Under the pieces are notes generated by a model that saw only the letters and a program-made list of their open reading frames with translations, had not been told where the DNA came from and did not search any database. DNA of 64,000 nt from a bacterium (GTDB lineage Bacteria > Bacteroidota > Ignavibacteria > Kapaibacteriales > UBA2268), in NCBI GenBank assembly GCA_024711295.1, contig JANJTB010000004.1, forward strand, positions 1 through 64,000. The letters are read 5' to 3'. A program made the translations under genes and the position numbers. The first letter of the stretch is position 1. Every line of letters begins with the position of its first letter. This document shows, piece by piece, positions 7,189 to 15,897 of the stretch.

Positions 7189-8964
7189 ATGAAGAAGATA
7201 AATATTAGAAAAATTCTTGAAGAAAAAGCTCCGGCTTTGCTATTAAAATATCCTGAATTTGTAGTTAATTTATTTATCAATGTACTCACTGGTTTTTTGA
7301 AAGTCAACGAAATCAATAAATTTCTTGAACAAAATTTAGAGAAATTTAATTTTGATTTTATTGATGGATTATTTCAAGAGCTGGATTTTTCATATATTGT
7401 ATCTTCAAAGGACAGAATAAAGATACCATCTGAAGGAAGATTGATAATAGTATCAAACCACCCTTTAGGTGGATTGGATGGATTGGCTCTTCTAAAATCA
7501 GTAAGTGAGGTTAGAAATGATGTTGTTGTAGTTGCAAATGATATTTTAAAGAATATAGATAATTTGAATGACTTATTTTTGAGCATGGATGTTTACAGTA
7601 CTTCAAAACACAAGGAGCATATAAAAGACATTGAAAAAGCTCTTAATGATGAGAAAGCAGTTATTTTCTTTCCATCAGGGAAAGTGTCAAGACTTAGAAT
7701 GAATGGTATTAATGATGCAAAATGGCAAAATGGAGCAATTAAATTTAGTTCAAAATTAAATGTTCCCATATTACCGGCATTCATAAAGGGCAGAAATTCT
7801 TTACTTTTTTATCTTGCATCGCTTATAAACAGTAGAATCGGAATGTTCATGCTGCCGCAGGAACTTTTCAGACAAAAAGGAAGGTCAATAGAAATTAAAT
7901 TCGGAGATGTAATTCCCGCGGGTAGTTTTAAGAATAATAATTTAAAACCCAAAATTCAATCTAAGCTATTACAACAGCATTGCCAGAAAATTGGCAAAGA
8001 CAAACCCGGGATTTTTTATACGGAAAAAACTATAATCCATCCTATTAATAAAAAAATACTGAAGAGTGAATTAAATGTATCTATACTATTGGGTTATACA
8101 AATGATGGTATGAAAATTTATCTTGCAGAATATGAAACAGGTCCAAATATTATTAAAGAAATTGGTAGGCTAAGAGAGCTTACATTCAGAAAAGTGGGTG
8201 AAGGTACAGGAAAAACAATTGATATGGACATATATGACCTTTACTACAAACATATTGTATTGTGGGATGATAAAGAGTTGGAAATTGTTGGTTCTTACCG
8301 CTTAGGTATTGTCTCTGAAATTATTGAAAATTATGGTCCTAAAGGACTGTACAATTCTTCACAGTATAAATTATCAAGTACTTTTGTTGATAAAATTAAA
8401 AATTCTCTAGAAGTAGGTAGAAGTTTCATTCAGCAAAAATATTGGAAATCAAGTGCCCTGGATTATATCTGGCAGGGGATTGGGGCTTATCTTTCCAAAA
8501 ATGATAAAATTGAATATTTATGGGGTGCTGTATCAATTAGTGATACATACCCAGAAATTGCAAAGAATCTCATAATTTCTTATTATACAAAATGGTATAA
8601 AGGTGATTTTGAATTGGTTACACCTTGTTTGGCATTTAGCCAATCCTCAAAACTTCAGAACGAAGTAAAAGAAATATTGTGTGCTGATAACTACATAGAT
8701 GACTTTAAGAACCTGAAAAATGCTCTTAAAAATATGGGATTAAGTGTTCCTGTGCTTTACAGACGATATACGGAATTAGCAGAGTATGGTGGTGCTAAGT
8801 TTATTTCATGGTGCATTGATGTCAACTTTAATAACGCAATTGATGGTCTGATTGTCGTCGACCTTTCTATGCTTAAGGAAGAAGTGAAAGAAAGGTACTA
8901 TCGCCAGAAAAGTTTTGTTGGCAATCAACAAATACATAATAGAGAACAAGTTTCAATCAATTGA
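7189..8964 (+). CDS. Bifunctional acyltransferase: PlsC-type domain fused to OlsB-type GNAT domain (OlsF-like aminolipid synthase)
   Basis: A 591-residue fusion. The N-terminal half (about 60-270) is a PlsC/LPLAT acyltransferase with the catalytic SNHPLGGLDG motif (NHPxxxxD) near residue 91, the FFPSGKVSR block near 164 and a VPILPAFIKG strand. The C-terminal half (about 300-590) is an OlsB/hemolysin-like N-acyltransferase, with IGRLRELTFRKVGEGTGK, DLYYKHIVLWDD, IVGSYRLG and the ELGRSFI-like EVGRSFIQQKYW. This order matches OlsF, known from Serratia and Flavobacterium, which makes ornithine lipid in one polypeptide: the GNAT domain N-acylates ornithine and the PlsC domain adds the second acyl chain. 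I infer a membrane aminolipid synthase. Whether the head group is ornithine, glycine or another amino acid cannot be told from sequence. It is transcribed alone from its own promoter. Confidence 0.75.
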   Translation: MKKINIRKILEEKAPALLLKYPEFVVNLFINVLTGFLKVNEINKFLEQNLEKFNFDFIDGLFQELDFSYIVSSKDRIKIPSEGRLIIVSNHPLGGLDGLALLKSVSEVRNDVVVVANDILKNIDNLNDLFLSMDVYSTSKHKEHIKDIEKALNDEKAVIFFPSGKVSRLRMNGINDAKWQNGAIKFSSKLNVPILPAFIKGRNSLLFYLASLINSRIGMFMLPQELFRQKGRSIEIKFGDVIPAGSFKNNNLKPKIQSKLLQQHCQKIGKDKPGIFYTEKTIIHPINKKILKSELNVSILLGYTNDGMKIYLAEYETGPNIIKEIGRLRELTFRKVGEGTGKTIDMDIYDLYYKHIVLWDDKELEIVGSYRLGIVSEIIENYGPKGLYNSSQYKLSSTFVDKIKNSLEVGRSFIQQKYWKSSALDYIWQGIGAYLSKNDKIEYLWGAVSISDTYPEIAKNLIISYYTKWYKGDFELVTPCLAFSQSSKLQNEVKEILCADNYIDDFKNLKNALKNMGLSVPVLYRRYTELAEYGGAKFISWCIDVNFNNAIDGLIVVDLSMLKEEVKERYYRQKSFVGNQQIHNREQVSIN

Positions 8965-8967
8965 TTT

Positions 8968-10221
8968 TTATATAAAAAACAAAGTATATAAAAATATCAG
9001 ACTGAAAGCAGATAAAAACAATATTCCCGCCCATGATATTATCTTAAGCCATAATCCTGGTTTGTATTCAGCGGGAAAATTGTTGTCTGTTACAACTTTA
9101 TAGTTGATATATGCAAGTACCGGTGCTGCTAAAAAAGTTATTATAGTAGCTAAATCTATCATAACTTTAAGATTTTTACTCATAAAACTAACAATTACTA
9201 ATCCAATAATACTCATAGTTATCATAATGTAATTGTTTGTTTTAACTCGGTCGAATCTATTAATTTTTTCTGATAGGATATAAGAAGCATCGGCAATCGA
9301 ACGTGGGTAACCGTCAATAACCGTTATGAGCGAGCTTAACAAAGTGATAAAAGCAGCAGGAGCAATTATTACAGCACTCCATTTACCAAACAATGAAGTA
9401 TATAACTCAATTACTTGTTCGGCAAATAGTGTTCCATTGTTCGAAAAGCTAACTTTGGTCCCATACATAATCATTGCACCTAGAGTCAGAAAAAATAGAG
9501 CTAATATTGTAGTCACTACATATCCAATATAAAAATCTATCAGGGATTCCTTCAAGGTTGGCTTAAATTTGTTGTCTTTTATCTTATTTAATGTCCAAAG
9601 TGATGTCCAGGCACTTGCTTCGATAGGAGCCGGCATCCAACCCATAAGTGCTACGATAAACAAAATACCTGACCTTTGCCATACATCCGGAGATACGTAA
9701 TCCGGGCTTGCCTGAGATCCTGAATTTATAGCCATAAAAAAGGCAATTGTTGTACAGATTGATAAAACCAGTACCATTACCTTCATAACATTATCTAATA
9801 CTTTAAATTTCCCGACAACCAGCATCAAAATTGAAGAAATTACTAATATTATACTCATGAGTATGGGATTAATATTTACTCCCAAGATATATGTTAGAAG
9901 TCCACTGGAGCCAAGCGCAAGTGCTGCTAAATTGATTATTCCGGTAATTATTGAAATAAATGTAAAAATCCATAAAAAAGACTTACCCAAATCATAATAA
10001 CCTTCGAGTAAACTCTTTTCCTTGCCGATGGTGTAACGATAGCTGAATTCAAAAAATGGATATTTCAATAGATTTGCAAGAATGACAATTATCAGTAATT
10101 GAAAACCATAGTCAGCACCTGCTCTTGTTGATTGAATTAAATGAGAACCGCCAATTGCGGCTCCTGCAAATAAAATGCCGGGTCCGATTGTCTTAATTAT
10201 TCGTGAATAATTGTTTTTCAT
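8968..10221 (-). CDS. Nramp-family membrane transporter with non-canonical metal site
   Basis: A 417-residue polytopic protein with about eleven membrane helices and the Nramp fold. TM1 begins GPGILFAGAAI and continues RAGADYGFQLL, as in Nramp proteins. The metal-binding DPGN of TM1 is replaced by GGSH (24-27), and the MPH of TM6 reads MPAPIE (196-201), keeping only the methionine and proline. Classical Mn/Fe transport through the Asp-Asn-Met site is therefore doubtful. A different ion or organic substrate is possible, as seen in other divergent branches of the superfamily. It is downstream of the DUF2851 gene with a 22-base gap, probably cotranscribed, and converges on the OlsF-like gene with three bases between them. 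Confidence 0.8.
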   Translation of the reverse strand: MKNNYSRIIKTIGPGILFAGAAIGGSHLIQSTRAGADYGFQLLIIVILANLLKYPFFEFSYRYTIGKEKSLLEGYYDLGKSFLWIFTFISIITGIINLAALALGSSGLLTYILGVNINPILMSIILVISSILMLVVGKFKVLDNVMKVMVLVLSICTTIAFFMAINSGSQASPDYVSPDVWQRSGILFIVALMGWMPAPIEASAWTSLWTLNKIKDNKFKPTLKESLIDFYIGYVVTTILALFFLTLGAMIMYGTKVSFSNNGTLFAEQVIELYTSLFGKWSAVIIAPAAFITLLSSLITVIDGYPRSIADASYILSEKINRFDRVKTNNYIMITMSIIGLVIVSFMSKNLKVMIDLATIITFLAAPVLAYINYKVVTDNNFPAEYKPGLWLKIISWAGILFLSAFSLIFLYTLFFI

Positions 10222-10243
10222 AGTTATTGGTTATATTGTTTTT

Positions 10244-11260
10244 CTAAATATTCTCTAAGTCCAGATGAAATCTGCCCAATTTATAAAACGATAATACTTC
10301 GGCAAATCCATACTCCTTAGATAGTTCTGAAGCAAAACTTATTTTAGATCCATACTGTCTGATGTACTCAAGCATACCCTGCTGTTGCCATATGAAGTTT
10401 TGAGGTAAATCAGGGAACTTTCTGGTAAGGAGTCCATATTTATTAAGTGCCTGAGTTGACCAGTACCAAACGAAAAGATTGATTCTGGATGTATCGTCAG
10501 CCAATGCTAAAGCTATGGGTAATATTGAATTTACTATTAACTCCCTTCGTAGGTGTGATCCCTCATCAAGTATAGGTTTTCTGATGATTTGTATCATGGT
10601 ATCATCAATATTAATTTCTAACTGAGAGTCTAGGCTGTTCAGAAAGCTATATACATGAGAATTTGTCAAGCTTTCAATCAGGTTGCTTAATCTCTCAGGT
10701 GAATACTTGTGTCTATTCCTTTTACTTTCATATCTTGCAATATAATTTCCGGCAAATTCAGCTAAACCATTTTTTAGACCACTTAAAATCAATATTTTTT
10801 TTGCATCAGATGTCTTTCTCAATAATCTATGCAAAGCGTAATTTTGTAATTCTTCTAATGTAAATTTATCGGAATTTATTTTAAATTGCTCGGGTATATC
10901 ATAATTAACTACCTCTTCATAGTTAAGAACAAGTGTCTGAAATTTGTTATTGATAATTTTATCTTCTTCTAAAACAATGTGCAAAATCACACTACGATAA
11001 TTAACATCATCATTATGGTTATGCCTTAGCCAATCAGATGATTTTTTATGAAATTCAGCGTCTCCAATGATTAAATATCCGTCAAGCAGTATTGCAATAT
11101 CTTTAAAATCAGGACCTTCGAATTGATTTATAGTACCGGGCGAAATCACCTGAAGTCTTCGATTACTTGAAGTAGTATATAGCCGTGATGGATCTGAGAT
11201 AAACTTGTGGATTTCTCTTTGAATTAACGTTTCTTTTTTAGTAATGACTCTGTTTTCCAT
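10244..11260 (-). CDS. DUF2851 family protein
   Basis: A 338-residue cytosolic protein of the DUF2851 family (Bacteroidota/Chlorobiota, function unknown). Family blocks are visible: ETLIQREIHKF, VISPGTINQFEGPDFKDIAI, GDAEFHKKSSDWLRHNHNDD, and SVILHIVLEED. The pattern of acidic and histidine residues (EGPDF, GDAEFH, W..H.H..D) resembles a nuclease-like metal site, but this is only an impression. The frame is open upstream to 11389. I chose the ATG at 11260 because the extra 43 residues are not family-like, would form a spurious hydrophobic stretch and would overlap the divergent DUF2892 gene. It leads a two-gene unit with the Nramp-like transporter. Confidence 0.8.
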   Translation of the reverse strand: MENRVITKKETLIQREIHKFISDPSRLYTTSSNRRLQVISPGTINQFEGPDFKDIAILLDGYLIIGDAEFHKKSSDWLRHNHNDDVNYRSVILHIVLEEDKIINNKFQTLVLNYEEVVNYDIPEQFKINSDKFTLEELQNYALHRLLRKTSDAKKILILSGLKNGLAEFAGNYIARYESKRNRHKYSPERLSNLIESLTNSHVYSFLNSLDSQLEINIDDTMIQIIRKPILDEGSHLRRELIVNSILPIALALADDTSRINLFVWYWSTQALNKYGLLTRKFPDLPQNFIWQQQGMLEYIRQYGSKISFASELSKEYGFAEVLSFYKLGRFHLDLENI

Positions 11261-11340
11261 ATTTACAAAAATAACAAGAATCTTTAAACATATAAAAAAA
11301 ATAATTGATTTTAAGAAACGACACTTATTTAAAATATGTT

Positions 11341-11348
11341 TAACTTTG
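11341..11348 (+). promoter_or_regulatory. Candidate -7 element (TAACTTTG) for the DUF2892 gene
   Basis: TAACTTTG fits TAnnTTTG and ends 12 bases before the ATG at 11361, which would give a nearly leaderless transcript. No TTG lies at the expected spacing. Confidence 0.35.
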
Positions 11349-11360
11349 TTAACGAATTTT

Positions 11361-11549
11361 ATGAAAAAGAACGTTGGTACTATCGACATGGTTCTTCGAC
11401 TTGCTATCGGTGTTGCAATTGGTATTTGGGGTTTGATGGAATCAAACTGGTTTGGACTTATTGGAGTTATTCCAATAGGTACAGCTTTACTCGGTACCTG
11501 TCCTGCTTATACTCTTTTTGGTATTAGCTCTTGCAAAGTAAAGGAATAA
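11361..11549 (+). CDS. Small DUF2892 (YgaP-like) membrane protein
   Basis: A 62-residue protein, MKKNVGTIDMVLRLAIGVAI and onward, with two hydrophobic segments and a GTALLGTCPAYTLFGISSC turn. This is the DUF2892 membrane domain, found alone or fused to rhodanese modules as in YgaP. The cysteine in GTCPAY is conserved in the family, along with a second one near the end. The open frame extends upstream to 11244, but the extension is not family-like and would overlap the start of the DUF2851 gene, so 11361 is preferred. It is followed after 40 bases by recX. The role is unknown. Confidence 0.8.
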   Translation: MKKNVGTIDMVLRLAIGVAIGIWGLMESNWFGLIGVIPIGTALLGTCPAYTLFGISSCKVKE

Positions 11550-11589
11550 GTTCTTATTTTTTTTTGATAATAGCTGACTAAAGGGTTAA

Positions 11590-12225
11590 TTGTCAGATAA
11601 TATTTATATTGAAAAAATTATTAAAAGCAGAATTGAAGGAAGATGTGTTTTGATTCTGTCTGATAATAGTTCCATCTATTCATTGATTGAAACTATTCTT
11701 CGCTTGGGTTTAAATAAAGGAACAGTAATTAATCCTGAGCACCAGGAAATAATTACCGATGAATTGCAAATTCAAAAGTTAAAAAGTGCTGCTTTTAGAT
11801 TAAGTGAAGGTTTTGCAAGATCTGAATACCAAATAATCAGCAAACTAAAGCAAAAAGGTTTTGATTACCACAAAATCCTAGAAGTTATAAAGCATTTAAA
11901 AAATTTAAATTTAATTAATGATGAAAAATTTGCTTACAATTTTATCAATTTGTCATTAAAAAAGAAATTTGGTATTAACCGAATAAAAATTGAATTGAAT
12001 AGAAGAAAAGTAAAACCTAATGATTACTTACATTTGATTGAAGATTTTTTTGATGAAGAGACTGAAATGAACACCTGCCTTGAACAAGCCACAAAAAAAC
12101 TTAGATTGCTTAATAAAAAGAATCCAATCCAAAAAAAAGACTCCCTTTTTAGATTCCTGATTAATAAGGGTTTTGAAATTCAAACTATTAAAAGTGTAAT
12201 CGAACAGTTAAAGCCGTCTTTTTAG
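11590..12225 (+). CDS. recX: RecX family regulator of RecA
   Basis: A 211-residue protein with the RecX layout of tandem three-helix repeats: LKSAAFRLSEGFARSEYQIISKL, then KGFDYHKILEVIKHLKNLNLINDEKFAYNFI, then KKKFGINRIKIELNRRKV, and a last QKKDSLFRFLINKGFEIQTIKSVIEQL. RecX binds RecA filaments and dampens or tunes recombination. It is all helical, basic and cytosolic. The start is TTG at 11590, with AAAGGG about five bases upstream; no in-frame ATG occurs near the N-terminus, so the TTG start is well supported. recA is not in this window. The gene lies between DUF2892 and trpS on the same strand. Confidence 0.85.
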   Translation: MSDNIYIEKIIKSRIEGRCVLILSDNSSIYSLIETILRLGLNKGTVINPEHQEIITDELQIQKLKSAAFRLSEGFARSEYQIISKLKQKGFDYHKILEVIKHLKNLNLINDEKFAYNFINLSLKKKFGINRIKIELNRRKVKPNDYLHLIEDFFDEETEMNTCLEQATKKLRLLNKKNPIQKKDSLFRFLINKGFEIQTIKSVIEQLKPSF

Positions 12226-12305
12226 TTATTTTTTTGAATGTAAATACAAATCATAATAATTAATCGTTAATACCCTTTTTGAATTAAGGTGATAAATAAT
12301 AAAAA

Positions 12306-13313
12306 ATGGAATTACAAACAGACCAAAAGCCTGTAATACTTAGTGGTGTTACTCCGTCAGGCATTCTTACTATGGGACACTTAGCCGGAGCATTAAGCAA
12401 CTGGGTAAAATTGCAAGATAAATTTGAGTGCTATTTCATGATTGCAGATTTACATGCAATCACTGTCAGACAAAATCCTGCTGAGCTTAGAAAACGTACT
12501 TTAGAAACAGCTGCTATGTTTATAGCAGCAGGTATTGACCCCGATAAAAGTACACTATTCATTCAATCCCATGTAACTGAGCATGCACAATTGACATGGG
12601 TTCTGAACACTTTTACAGGAATGGGCGAATGCAGTAGAATGACTCAGTTTAAAGATAAATCTACACAACATTCAGAAAATGTTAATGTAGGTTTGTTTGA
12701 TTATCCTGTATTGATGGCAGCTGATATTTTACTTTATCAGGCTGATTTGGTACCTGTGGGTGAAGACCAAAAGCAGCATCTTGAACTTACAAGAAACCTT
12801 GCGCAAAGGTTTAATCATAATTATTCTGACACATTCAAAGTACCTGAGCCATATATTCCTGAAGTTGGTGCCAGGATTATGAGTCTACAAGATCCTGAAA
12901 AGAAAATGTCAAAATCTGATCCTAATCAGGGGTCAATTTTATTTCTTACTGATTCTGATGAAGTTATAAAAAATAAGATAAAACGATCTGTTACTGATTC
13001 AGGATCTGAAATCAAATTTGCTGACAACAAGGCTGGCATTTCAAACTTATTGACATTAATGCATTTAGCTACAAAAAGAAGCATTAAAGATATTGAAAGT
13101 GATTTTGCAGGAAAGGGATATGGTGATTTCAAAATGGCTGTAGCTGAGGCAATGGCAGATTACCTTAGACCTATAAGACAAAGATATGAGGAATTAATAA
13201 ATAACAAACAACAGCTTACCGAAATTCTGGTTCGTGGTGAAGAAAATGCCCGAAAAATTGCTGCAAAAACTCTAAGGAAAGTTTATAAGAAAGTTGGTTT
13301 TGTTCAGTTTTAA
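12306..13313 (+). CDS. trpS: Tryptophanyl-tRNA synthetase
   Basis: A 335-residue class I synthetase that charges tRNA-Trp. The N-terminus PVILSGVTPSGILTMGHLAGAL has the HIGH-like motif MGHL (23-26). Further signatures are FMIADLHAITV, the YPVLMAADILLYQADLVPVGEDQKQHLELTR block that binds tryptophan, and the KKMSKSDPN loop near residue 200. The length is normal for the bacterial enzyme. It stands 80 bases after recX and converges on rdgB. A weak hairpin overlaps the end of rdgB. Confidence 0.96.
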   Translation: MELQTDQKPVILSGVTPSGILTMGHLAGALSNWVKLQDKFECYFMIADLHAITVRQNPAELRKRTLETAAMFIAAGIDPDKSTLFIQSHVTEHAQLTWVLNTFTGMGECSRMTQFKDKSTQHSENVNVGLFDYPVLMAADILLYQADLVPVGEDQKQHLELTRNLAQRFNHNYSDTFKVPEPYIPEVGARIMSLQDPEKKMSKSDPNQGSILFLTDSDEVIKNKIKRSVTDSGSEIKFADNKAGISNLLTLMHLATKRSIKDIESDFAGKGYGDFKMAVAEAMADYLRPIRQRYEELINNKQQLTEILVRGEENARKIAAKTLRKVYKKVGFVQF

Positions 13314-13332
13314 ATTTTCAGTGGGTTAGTGA

Positions 13333-13944
13333 TTAAATTGCTAACCCTCTGTAATTATTCATAAAGTCCATTAATGCATTTCTTCTGTGACTGATGTTAT
13401 TTTTCAACTCAGAAGATATTTCTGCAAATGTTTTATCGTAGCCTTTTGGAACAAAAATTGAGTCATATCCAAACCCTTCACTCCCACGTTCCTCAAAAAT
13501 AATTTCTCCTTCTACACTTCCATCACCATATATGGATATATCACCATCGTAATAACAGATTACACATCTGAAACGAGCAGATCGCTTATCTGGTGGTACA
13601 TTGATTAGCTCTGATAATAACTTCTTTCTGTTCATTTCATCAGTTGCGTTGGGTCCTGAATATCTTGCAGAATAAATGCCGGGGCTTTTATCCAAGAAAT
13701 CAACTTCCAATCCGCTATCATCAGCAATTGCGGGCATCCCGGCAGCTAAATAAAACTCTTTGGCTTTTATGAAAGAATTTTCGTGGAAAGTTGTACCTGT
13801 TTCATCTACATCAAGTCCTGATAAGTAAACATCTGAGGGTAACATTAGTTGCAAATTAATGCTGTTACTTTCAAATATTTGTTTGAATTCCAATGCTTTA
13901 TGTCTGTTGTTCGATGCTAATACTACTTTCAACTCATTCTCCAA
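13333..13944 (-). CDS. rdgB: RdgB/HAM1 XTP/dITP pyrophosphatase
   Basis: A 203-residue house-cleaning nucleotidase that hydrolyses dITP, dXTP and ITP to monophosphates. Signatures: VVLASNNRHKALEFKQIF at the N-terminus (SNNxHK), the AIADDSGLEVDFL block with the catalytic Asp, the PGIYSARYSG loop, EGFGYDSIFVPKGYDKT, and the final SHRRNALMDF. The start overlaps the end of meaB by 11 bases, which indicates translational coupling in the UPF0173-meaB-rdgB unit. Confidence 0.94.
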   Translation of the reverse strand: MENELKVVLASNNRHKALEFKQIFESNSINLQLMLPSDVYLSGLDVDETGTTFHENSFIKAKEFYLAAGMPAIADDSGLEVDFLDKSPGIYSARYSGPNATDEMNRKKLLSELINVPPDKRSARFRCVICYYDGDISIYGDGSVEGEIIFEERGSEGFGYDSIFVPKGYDKTFAEISSELKNNISHRRNALMDFMNNYRGLAI

Positions 13945-15028
13945 AATATGTATTCAATAATTTCTTAACTGCATTAGTAGCAGTGATTCGCCCTACTAAA
14001 ACTTCACTCTCAAGATTTTTTTTCTGTTGTTGAATTGATTCATTTGAATAAAATTTCAAAAGAATGGACTCCTCAAGCATCGAATTAATCCAAAAGAGCA
14101 TTTGCTCACTACGTCTTTTCTGCAAAATATTGCTTTCTTTTACAAAAATCATAAATTCATTTATAGCAGACCATACTGCTTCTATTCCCTGATGGTTTAA
14201 TGCAGAGCATGTCAATGCTTTGGTGCTCCATCCTTCAGTCGCCGGTGCTAATAATCTCAGAGCACTATTGTATGATACCTGTGTTATTTTTGCTCTTTCC
14301 AAATAATTGGAATCTGCTTTGTTGACAACAATTAAATCTGCGAGTTCTACCACTCCCTTCTTAATTCCCTGTAGCTCATCACCGGAGCCAGGCAACAACA
14401 AAAGAAGAAAGAAATCAACCATCGAGCGAACTGTGACTTCACTCTGACCCACACCAATAGTTTCAATTAATATTACATCGTATCCTGCTGCTTCGCAAAC
14501 CATGATAGATTCTCTGGTTTTTTTGGCTACACCCCCCAGAGTTCCACCCGATGGCGATGGCCTGATAAATGCATTTTCTTCTCTCGAAAGCAATTCCATT
14601 CTGGTTTTATCACCGAGAATAGATCCTTTAGATACAGTTGAGCTTGGGTCAATTGCCAGTACCGCTACTTTTAGTCCATTTCTGCAAAGGAATAATCCAA
14701 GTGATTCAATAAATGTACTTTTACCTGCTCCAGGAGGTCCCGTTATTCCTATCCTAATGGAATTCCCTGTGTTTGGAATTATCTTTTGTAAAATTTCCTG
14801 AGCTAATGATATATGATTCGGATTATTGCTTTCAATCAATGTAATTGCTTTTGACAAAACAACATAATCACATGAAATTATTCCGTCAACATATTGTTGA
14901 AGAGATAATTCCTTACGTTTATGAATTTTCTTTGACATGTTCTGTGGTTTAGATACACCCTCCATAACTGTGCTTGTGAATTTGTCGTCTTGCTCTTCGG
15001 GTGCCCATTCCGGTTTATTCTTTTTCAT
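13934..15028 (-). CDS. meaB: MeaB/ArgK-type G3E GTPase (methylmalonyl-CoA mutase chaperone)
   Basis: A 364-residue P-loop GTPase. The Walker A is GPPGAGKS (97-104), followed by VAVLAIDPSSTVSKGSILGDKTRM, RPSPSGGTLGGVAKKTRES, the ETIGVGQSEV switch, LLPGSGDELQGIKKG and the NKAD guanine-specificity motif. MeaB proteins protect and reload B12-dependent methylmalonyl-CoA mutase. The mutase genes are not in the window, so this assignment rests on family similarity. About 45 N-terminal residues precede the family core. It follows the UPF0173 gene after 23 bases and overlaps rdgB by 11 bases. Confidence 0.88.
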   Translation of the reverse strand: MKKNKPEWAPEEQDDKFTSTVMEGVSKPQNMSKKIHKRKELSLQQYVDGIISCDYVVLSKAITLIESNNPNHISLAQEILQKIIPNTGNSIRIGITGPPGAGKSTFIESLGLFLCRNGLKVAVLAIDPSSTVSKGSILGDKTRMELLSREENAFIRPSPSGGTLGGVAKKTRESIMVCEAAGYDVILIETIGVGQSEVTVRSMVDFFLLLLLPGSGDELQGIKKGVVELADLIVVNKADSNYLERAKITQVSYNSALRLLAPATEGWSTKALTCSALNHQGIEAVWSAINEFMIFVKESNILQKRRSEQMLFWINSMLEESILLKFYSNESIQQQKKNLESEVLVGRITATNAVKKLLNTYFGE

Positions 15029-15051
15029 TTATGTCTTTTAATTGAATTAAA

Positions 15052-15729
15052 TTATAATACTTCAATAATTTCTCCAAAATCCATAACTTTACATTTAAAA
15101 TTATTTTTTTCAGCTTTTTCTTTAAATTTATACGGGTCAGCTTTAATGACAGGGAAAGTATTATAATGCATTGGAATGACCAATTTAGGTTTTACAAATT
15201 CTACGGCTCTGACTGCATCATCTATTCCCATTGTAAAGTTATCACCTATTGGTGGCATCATTACATCAATTTCATCAATTTCGCCGATTAATTTCATATC
15301 AAGAAAAAGCCCTGTATCACCGCAGTGGTAAATCTTTTTATTGCCAATTGTAATTACCACACCTGCCGGTTCGCCCATGTATTTCCCCTCATTATTTGAA
15401 GAGCCATGATGTGCAATAGTGAACTTAACTCGTCCAAATTCGAAAAAGTACGCTCCACCAATATGCATTCTATGTACAATTAAACCGAATTCCGAGAGAT
15501 ATAATCCTAATTCATTAACAGCTATGACTGTTGAATTACATCTGGAAGCAATGGAAATTGTATCACCAATATGATCCCCATGTCCATGAGTCAGAATAAT
15601 ATAATCTGTGTCAATACTATCAGCTGAACAAGGTGCATTCGGATTGCCAGTAATAAAGGGGTCTATAAGTATTACTTGCTTACCATCTGATAATAGGAAA
15701 CAAGAATGACCAAGGTATTGAATTGTCAT
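15052..15729 (-). CDS. UPF0173 metallo-beta-lactamase-fold hydrolase
   Basis: A 225-residue MBL-fold protein of the UPF0173/UlaG-like group. It starts MTIQYLGHSCFLL, has the binuclear metal motif THGHGDHIGD (H48, H50, D52, H53), a later TIAHHGS, the HCGDTGLF aspartate loop and the final VIPMHYNTFPVI histidine. The substrate is unknown; UlaG acts on a sugar lactone, but UPF0173 members are uncharacterised. It is the first gene of the minus-strand unit with meaB and rdgB. Confidence 0.88.
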   Translation of the reverse strand: MTIQYLGHSCFLLSDGKQVILIDPFITGNPNAPCSADSIDTDYIILTHGHGDHIGDTISIASRCNSTVIAVNELGLYLSEFGLIVHRMHIGGAYFFEFGRVKFTIAHHGSSNNEGKYMGEPAGVVITIGNKKIYHCGDTGLFLDMKLIGEIDEIDVMMPPIGDNFTMGIDDAVRAVEFVKPKLVIPMHYNTFPVIKADPYKFKEKAEKNNFKCKVMDFGEIIEVL

Positions 15730-15793
15730 AATAAATATTCCCTCTAAATATTACTAATTGAGAAATAATTAAACATAAAAATAAAAAAAAATA

Positions 15794-15824
15794 TTGATTT
15801 TGACTTTAATTTATTGTAAATTTG
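15794..15824 (+). promoter_or_regulatory. Bacteroidota-type promoter for the CPA2 antiporter gene
   Basis: TTG at 15794-15796, a 20-base spacer, then TAAATTTG at 15817-15824. The ATG follows 73 bases later. Confidence 0.6.
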
Positions 15825-15897
15825 ATAATATTGGATTAGCTATTTTCTCAACTCAATTTTTAATTTTGTAATTTTTTCATTCATTAACCAGAAACAC

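Noticed and set aside
8915-9103. Small plus-strand frame across the OlsF-like and Nramp gene ends
   Set aside because: It overlaps the 3' ends of two real genes in a different frame and shows no motif.
11336-11527. Alternative frame over the DUF2892 gene
   Set aside because: The DUF2892 frame is family-like while this frame gives an arginine/tyrosine-rich nonsense product.
13323-13347. GGGTTAG/CTAACCC hairpin between trpS and rdgB as a terminator
   Set aside because: The right arm lies inside the rdgB coding end and no T tract follows on either strand, so it is too weak to list as a terminator.
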